In this document: positions 18,380 through 23,733 of the stretch, piece after piece
Numbering within the stretch: the stretch's first letter is position 1
Layout of the letters: every line of letters begins with the position of its first letter
Assembly: GCA_032718475.1 (NCBI GenBank)
Contig: JAUCBJ010005763.1
Location: 1-23,733 of the forward strand
Direction: 5' to 3'
DNA length: 23,733 bases
DNA from: Nemertoderma westbladi
Taxonomy: Eukaryota > Xenacoelomorpha > Nemertodermatida > Nemertodermatidae
The notes under the pieces: generated by a model
Told to the model about the DNA's origin: nothing
The model's input: only the letters and a program-made list of their open reading frames with translations
The model's database searches: none
Program-made: the position numbers and the translations under genes

Positions 18380-18858
18380 TTCTTTATTTGTTCTTCTTGG
18401 TCCATGGTGATAAGGATGCTTTCATCAAATTTAACCTGCTCCGTGGCTAATATTTCCGCATCTAAAGAATCTAACACGAATTTGGCTCCCTCACTATTAG
18501 GGTAAAGTCCAGCTAGCCGTCTCCTTAGCTCTTTGTCACCTATAAATCGTTGATAATCCGAGAGATAGATGTCAGTAGCATCCTTCTTCTGAGGTTTTTC
18601 GGATATCGCTTCGCCTTCCACATGAGAAAAGGTGGCATCTGTTGATTCTCCGTGGGTTATGCGCTCAGTTAGCTGAAATTTCAATTGTGTCGTTCCCTGG
18701 ACCTTAACATTCACTCGCTGGAACCAAGTCTTTACAGCCACTTGCAACAACGTGTCTTGGCTTCTCTTCGAGGCTTCCTCAAAGGCTGAAAGGATTAATC
18801 TGATCCGCAAGATACGTTCTCGCACTTGATAAAGCAGCTCTCCCTGCTCTCGAGGTCC
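18196..18858 (-). pseudogene. Element B Gag N-terminal part, second segment
   Basis: This frame continues in phase after the TAA at 18859-18861, about 220 codons. The first 150 are helix-rich (ILRIRLILSAFEEA, then FIGDKELRRRLAGLY) with no recognised domain. The last 55 read the 27-bp repeats out of frame as a Gln/Arg/Lys-rich tail and are probably not native. The genuine frame likely switches to that of 17882-18379 near 18360. Confidence 0.6.
18212..18346 (-). repeat. 27-bp tandem repeat inside element B Gag
   Basis: Five in-frame copies of a 27-bp unit encode AESERKAAV-type nonapeptides (the last copy diverged). Because 27 is a multiple of three, all copies stay in phase. A second frame across the same DNA is also open. 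Confidence 0.9.
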
Positions 18859-19533
18859 TTATGGTTGTTGAAATAAATGTTCTTCTAGTCGTTCCAAGGA
18901 GTTGAAGAATCCCTGGACATACCCTGCTGCTGACCTCTTCAAAACAGCTGGATCTCGAGTGTCCCTTACTACCCCCATTCGGTATAAGTCTTCCCAGGCA
19001 GCTTCCGATAAGTTAAACGGGAGTCCGGGTCCGGGGAAGTTCCATTGCGTCTCTACAATAGACCTTAGTTCTTCCATCGTGTATCCCGCATAACTGTCCC
19101 TGGTCGATCTCTTATTTCTCATCCAATCAGCTTGATGTTCCTCCACAGCTATCAATACTCTAGTGAGTACGGCCCCAGGAAGAATTAGAAGAGGATCTGG
19201 ATAAACTGCTTCTTCCATCCTTGCTCCGATCTCGGGCGTTAACTCTTCGGTATCGGAACTAGCATCGCTACGCAGTTGGGAAATAAGTTCTCGGTTCGGG
19301 TGTTGTTGTTGTTTGGCAGCTATCTCCTGGTCTCGCTTAACTTGCGCCCTAGTGCCTATAATAGACCTATGGTGCTTTACTAGCCTAGGGTCCGATACCA
19401 CTACTGTAGGGATGACCTTTCTTACAGTAGGAGGGGATTTAGACTTCGGTCTGAGATGTTCTATACTTTGATCTGGGTCACAGATCGTTCTTTTTAGGAG
19501 ACTATCTGACAGTGTTTGCTTTGTGTCAGACAT
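18859..19533 (-). pseudogene. Element B Gag N-terminal part, first segment
   Basis: A frame of 224 codons from a true ATG at 19533, the most 5' candidate start of the element, to a TAA at 18859. The first 70 residues are basic and disordered-looking. The rest is helical with a hydrophobic patch near residue 115 (PLLILPGAVLTRVLIAV) and an ending rich in Leu and Phe. I do not recognise the domain. Together with the next pieces it places well over 500 codons ahead of the DUF1759-like region, longer than the usual BEL/Pao Gag N-terminus. It could be a Gag extension or a separate upstream ORF. Confidence 0.6.
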
Positions 19534-21260
19534 AATTTATTTTACAGTTGAATGCCTACTACTATAATGACAGTTAAAGCAAGTCTAGAGGAATCAGTAT
19601 CAACTGTCAGCCTAGTAGTTACCGATATCGTTACTCAGTGTAACGTGATATATATTTAATATTAAGTACCAGGATACACTTATAGTATATATATAAGTAT
19701 TATTTACAGAGTAGGATCAGTCACAGAATACCGGTATATAATTTCAGCCTAAATTTTATATAAATATAATAAGCTTACCGTAAATACCAGTAATGTCAAT
19801 TATTTAATAATAACTGATTTTCTGAATTTTAGGGATTACTTCCCTTTACTTTGTTACTGATATTAAGCAGTAGTTCAACTGGTACTAAGACCTAATTGGT
19901 GTATAACAGGCCTACTATTTTATAAATCTGATTGAGTTGATTTATAAATATATATATATATACCCGTAATGGGTTTTGACAATATTTGAAATAAATGTTA
20001 ATATTTCTGGATAAGAAGTCACTACACAGAAGCAGAACGCTCTCAGTGGAGTGCTACTTGTTAGACACTAATACGGATAATTCTACTAAACTAAGTTACT
20101 TATCACTACAAATTACTTACGAATCGGTTGAGATTACAATCTCTAAATAAACAATAAACAAGTTACACGTACAATTTTTAGGGTAATTTTAACAAGAAAT
20201 CTACGAACCAGCCTAACAAGGAGTTAGAAATTTCTGGTTCTTATAAACTGACAGGAAACTACGGTAGTTGAAACCAATAAAGTAGTAGTAAGTAAGTTGC
20301 TTTGTCCAGATAAGGAAATACCACCGTCTGACGACTTATAATCTTAAACTATAAGTACTATGTTATGTAACCAGAGTGTCCTTTACCTAGAGGTTAATTA
20401 TCGAAGCCAACCAGAGCTAACGGACCATATAAACCACATTACAACACAAATATACTGCCTACACACTAAATTACTTTCGGAAAGTACTGTACTCTAAACC
20501 CTAAATTAGGTACAAGTACTTATACAACAAATAACCAGCAGTTAAATATACGTGAACAGCCAAAAGAACCACGGTATCTGCTGGAGTGACCGGAGCACAA
20601 AATCACAAGTCTTTACCTACACCAAGCAGCCCCGATGTAGTACCGGGTTTAATTTAAATGGTATGTAAATGGTATGTATAACAAGCACAATTACTGTAGG
20701 AATAAACTTGGGGAATTGGAGGGTGCGAATACTCGCAAAAACTCTGAATAATAAATATTACACTACCCGTACAAACTATTCAAATAAAACGTAGACCAAA
20801 TGCTGGCAGACTACTGTCAAGCCAAAATAAACTACAGTATATGCAAACTCCGAAATGGTTAGTTAGTAGGCGTTCTAACCAAGTAGTACGGCTTATTCTT
20901 TCGGGGAGGATTTACCTTACAGCACTGGATGCCTCCACCTTCCTAACTAGCACTTTATCGGACAGACACTTTACATACACTGCAATTGCCTCAGACCTAA
21001 CAACAGATAGACAACAATCCGGCCTACCAATTATTTATACAATCTGAGCAGGCTTACATGCCTTCTGCTCAATATTACACTTACAGATAAATAAAACTGA
21101 CAGAAATAAGTAAAATCCCAATAAAAACCAGGGCTGCAGTCCCCGATTAAATAGTAAGACCTACCGGTATATAATTATCACAATCGAAATAATACTGCTG
21201 TACCTGTATGTACCGGTTCGGATCAGGCCTACAGTTTACCGTCCTACCGGTATATTCAAC

Positions 21261-21376
21261 TTTATTGCCTACGGCGCAATAAAGAAACCCTAAATCTATT
21301 AATGTTCTCACCAGAACATTAGACAAAATATATTTATTGCCTACTGCGCAATAAAGAACTAAATCTATTAATGTTC
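21261..21376. repeat. 72-bp-offset duplication with repeated hairpins
   Basis: 21261-21307 and 21333-21376 are near copies (TTTATTGCCTAC...TCTATTAATGTTC). Each starts with an 8-bp stem, TTTATTGC with GCAATAAA, around 7 bases. Between them 21300-21321 forms a perfect 9-bp stem (TAATGTTCT and AGAACATTA) with loop CACC. Confidence 0.88.
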
Positions 21377-22421
21377 GCGCTTTCAGACCTTTAGCAGTTT
21401 AACCTGCCAATTTTAGTTGTCATCTTGTTTATAAATCGACTCTAGCCTTTACCAATTACCTGGTGTACTGAAGTTACATCTGCCGAAGCCAGTCCGTGCG
21501 CGCAGTATGACCCACGGTGTGGGAGACTGGATTCGGACTCCTTGGGAAGTATTGCAGTGTAGACCTACTGTATTATTCGATTGATCACTACTATATAATC
21601 TCTGACAAATATATTTACTTTCGGGGAAATATTAACAGTTCCTTTAGGACGTGGCGCTTTAAGTATAGAAACAGAGTTATGACTTATACTAATCACAACT
21701 AGATGGCCACAGAGTTTCTTAAATAGCGCATTCTTTAGGAGATGCTTTATTAACCTTCACACTACATCACACGACTTTACACTACTTCACACTACTTTAC
21801 TCTACTTCGCACTAATTTGCCGACCGTCACTGAATTTGATCATATATAAAGAGGATTGCAACTGACACACGTAGGGATTATGAAATAGCATTTAATTCAC
21901 ACAAAACCACTATAATTTAAGTCGCAGTTGCTATCGGTAGACTCTATTCCTCTTACCTCAGTAATCCATAAGATTGAGGGGTTTATGATTATTTATCGGT
22001 ATTCTCCAAATATAACATCAACATCCATTAATATAACAACAATTAATACTATAAAACAGAAGTAAAATAGTGCGGTGAACAGTCAGTATGTGTTACTATG
22101 CAGTGGTCCAGATGTGAGTTGAGATGACAAGGTGATTAAGTTAATAGATTTACGTTCTTATAACCAAGGCCATCAGATGTTCCTGGGCCAAAGTCTGAAA
22201 CTTCCGTACAGAAGCACAGAATTCTGAGTTGAATCTAATTCTCAGAAAAGTAATAATAACCATCATGCATTGCGCGAATTTTTCAGGTAGGGCTCTGTTA
22301 GCCATAAAGTGAAAATTGCTCTGATTGGCTAAAAGCCGGAACAAAGAAACCTCCACGTACACAGAGAATCAGCTGACAGATTTCGTCATCCTGGTTCTAA
22401 TTTCTTTCCGACGCGTAGTTG

Positions 22422-22446
22422 AATAATATTATTATTATTATTATTT
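22422..22446. repeat. (ATT)n microsatellite
   Basis: A run of ATT/TTA triplets about 25 bases long. Confidence 0.9.
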
Positions 22447-22581
22447 TAGAGTATTCTGCGCATTGCGTAAAAATGACTTGTTATGTCCTCAAAAGTTTTT
22501 ACACAGCTCCCAGAAAATGGGATTTAAGTCTATAAAATATAAAAAATCACAGTTTCTAAAATACAAAAATACTCTAAACTA

Positions 22582-23733
22582 TTAGTCCTTCTTTCGTGAA
22601 CGGCGTTTACGAAGTTTTTTGAGGCTAGTAAGAGTCTTTCTCTCTTTGGGGCAAGCCACTTTACTAGGAGGGATATATCTCCTGGGTGAGGGGTGCAATA
22701 CGATTGCATCGGAAGGTTTAGGGTTACGGTCGCTGTACCCGCCAGTCGAGGTACCCGGTTGATCGATATCAACCTCAGTAGAACGAGGTCGAACAACCTT
22801 TAGAGCGCGTTTCAAGACAGCAGCTCTAACTGGTCCCTGATGGGTCGTTTGCACAATTGCGGTAGGTTGACCGTGTATCGTGAGAAATTTCCTCGGTTTG
22901 ATGGTTCTCTCCAACTCGCGTTCTCTGGCTTTATATTCATATGGTCGTCTATGAACTTCTTGTAGCTCTGGATGCGAGTTTATGAACAAGTCACCGTATT
23001 CCGGATCTTGACAGATGAAGTTGATCAAGTTATAGGAATTCAGGTTATTAGGATTAATATTCCTAAGATACTTGCGAACAAATTTAGTTGAAATATTCTC
23101 GCCAACACGCTTCATCAGCTCGTAGCTAGGAGTGCGAGATTTTTGCTCGACGGAAGCAAAGAGATAAGGGTGAAACGCATAGACTCCTTCATAAGCACAT
23201 CCGGGATAGTATCGATGACATGATTCGCAATGGAGATCCGCGTTAGCTTCCCAAGCTCTGATGTAATGCAGGGCAACCATTTCGTCTACGCTTTCTAGAT
23301 CTCGGATGAAAGGGCAATAGAAACTTGCGTGTCCTTTAAACTGACAATGATGACATTGAGTCATAAATTGAGGACAGACTGCGAAGATGTGGAGATTATT
23401 AAGTCTACAATACGCACAATAAATCTCCATAGCAGGTTGATCTTTAAAGTAGGAGCAGGGTACGCTGGAGTCCACCGGGGTAAAGTGATCTCGTGATGCA
23501 CATAATCGGCAACGTTTCCTAGAAACATAATTGGCATGCCGATAATCGTATGCTGTGAGACATTGTGGACCTTGATACCATTCCAGCACATAATCATTGT
23601 CGCTGCTCCTGGGCGCTGTGGGTTGAATCTCCTCAGACTCCAAGCAAATTGGTTCGTCTTCCAATTGCATAACTGAGGTAGGTGTAGCTGTTTCCTCAAG
23701 TGAACCCACTGTTTGAACTTCCACAATAGAATA
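22582..23733 (-). CDS. Unrecognised triple zinc-knuckle protein (5' end outside the window)
   Basis: The frame is open from the window edge to a stop at 22582, about 383 codons, so the N-terminus is missing. Counting from the GTG at 23724, knuckle 1 is Cys72, Cys75, His80, Cys90. Knuckle 2 is Cys103, Cys106, His112, Cys117. Knuckle 3 is Cys124, Cys127, His132, Cys137, an exact CX2CX4HX4C as in retroviral nucleocapsids. Cys166, Cys169 and Cys176 may add a fourth site. Residues 200-280 are helical and charged, and the last 25 residues are strongly basic (Lys/Arg). The layout fits a nucleic-acid-binding protein of Gag or CNBP style. No capsid, protease or polymerase domain is visible. Unlike the nearby retroelements, the frame has no breaks. 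Not identified by family. Confidence 0.7.
   Translation of the reverse strand, partial: YSIVEVQTVGSLEETATPTSVMQLEDEPICLESEEIQPTAPRSSDNDYVLEWYQGPQCLTAYDYRHANYVSRKRCRLCASRDHFTPVDSSVPCSYFKDQPAMEIYCAYCRLNNLHIFAVCPQFMTQCHHCQFKGHASFYCPFIRDLESVDEMVALHYIRAWEANADLHCESCHRYYPGCAYEGVYAFHPYLFASVEQKSRTPSYELMKRVGENISTKFVRKYLRNINPNNLNSYNLINFICQDPEYGDLFINSHPELQEVHRRPYEYKARERELERTIKPRKFLTIHGQPTAIVQTTHQGPVRAAVLKRALKVVRPRSTEVDIDQPGTSTGGYSDRNPKPSDAIVLHPSPRRYIPPSKVACPKERKTLTSLKKLRKRRSRKKD

Larger units (their letters stand above)
11402..19533 (-). mobile_element. Element B: decayed BEL/Pao retrotransposon (core region)
   Basis: Gag, protease, reverse transcriptase, RNase H and integrase occur in the order of BEL/Pao elements over about 8.1 kb. 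Signatures include Gag knuckles followed by a DSGSTGTF protease, YMDD in the polymerase, NPADIASRG at the RNase H end, and a D-D-E integrase core. It is inactive as it stands. In-frame stops occur at 18859, 16981 and 13121. Phase changes lie near 18379-18196, 17892, 16105-16073, 15576-15496, about 12515 and 11849-11629. LTRs and primer binding site were not recognised, so the true ends are unknown and may reach into the AT-rich flanks. Confidence 0.9.
19534..22581. other. AT-rich non-coding stretch upstream of element B
   Basis: Three kilobases with only short chance ORFs. Features seen: a (TA)n run at 19949-19962, a duplicated hairpin pair at 21261-21376, degenerate CTTCACACTA words at 21757-21815 and an (ATT)n run at 22422-22446. 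The element B 5' LTR and primer binding site should lie here, but no repeat shared with 9366-11401 could be recognised by eye. Confidence 0.55.

Noticed and set aside
20841-21047. Plus-strand open frame of 68 codons in the AT-rich flank
   Set aside because: Short, no recognisable motif, and of a length expected by chance.
21843-21850. TATATAAA on the plus strand as a promoter
   Set aside because: No initiator at the right spacing and no plus-strand gene downstream.

Overview
This window looks like nuclear DNA from an animal, most likely an arthropod or another invertebrate. It has two BEL/Pao-type LTR retroelements, long AT-rich intergenic DNA, microsatellites and minisatellites, and no bacterial operon signals. 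Arthropod origin is an inference from the retroelement type and from a TATA plus TCAGTT core promoter in one LTR. The species cannot be named from the sequence. Every recognisable coding segment is on the minus strand, so the locus reads from high to low coordinates.

Layout in minus-strand order. (1) 23733-22582: 3' part of an unrecognised intronless ORF with three retroviral-style zinc knuckles and a very basic tail. (2) 22581-19534: AT-rich non-coding DNA with small duplications and hairpins. (3) 19533-11418: a decayed BEL/Pao element ('element B') with long Gag, A17-type aspartic protease, reverse transcriptase, RNase H and integrase, broken by several in-frame stops and frameshifts. I could not find a matching LTR pair. 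(4) 11401-9366: AT-rich non-coding DNA with two small tandem duplications. (5) 9365 to base 1: a long unrecognised ORF series ('locus X', over 1,000 codons) broken by at least four frameshifts and one stop. (6) Inside X, 7884-1645: a complete young LTR element ('element A', 6,240 bp) with two 576-bp LTRs differing at six bases, a 5-bp target duplication (ATGGG), a polypurine tract and a predicted core promoter. Its interior holds only broken Gag-like coding sequence plus simple repeats and no pol, so it is probably non-autonomous.

How the parts relate. Element A interrupted one codon of X, and X is in the same frame on both sides once A and one target copy are discounted, so A arrived in a sequence that was still one reading frame at that point. 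X and the zinc-knuckle ORF are collinear, intronless as far as visible, and separated mainly by element B. They could be two ORFs of one unrecognised unit, such as an endogenous viral element, a new mobile element or a host gene pair. I recognise neither by family, and this is the most interesting open question here. The many frameshifts could be real decay or long-read assembly indels; the sequence alone cannot separate these.
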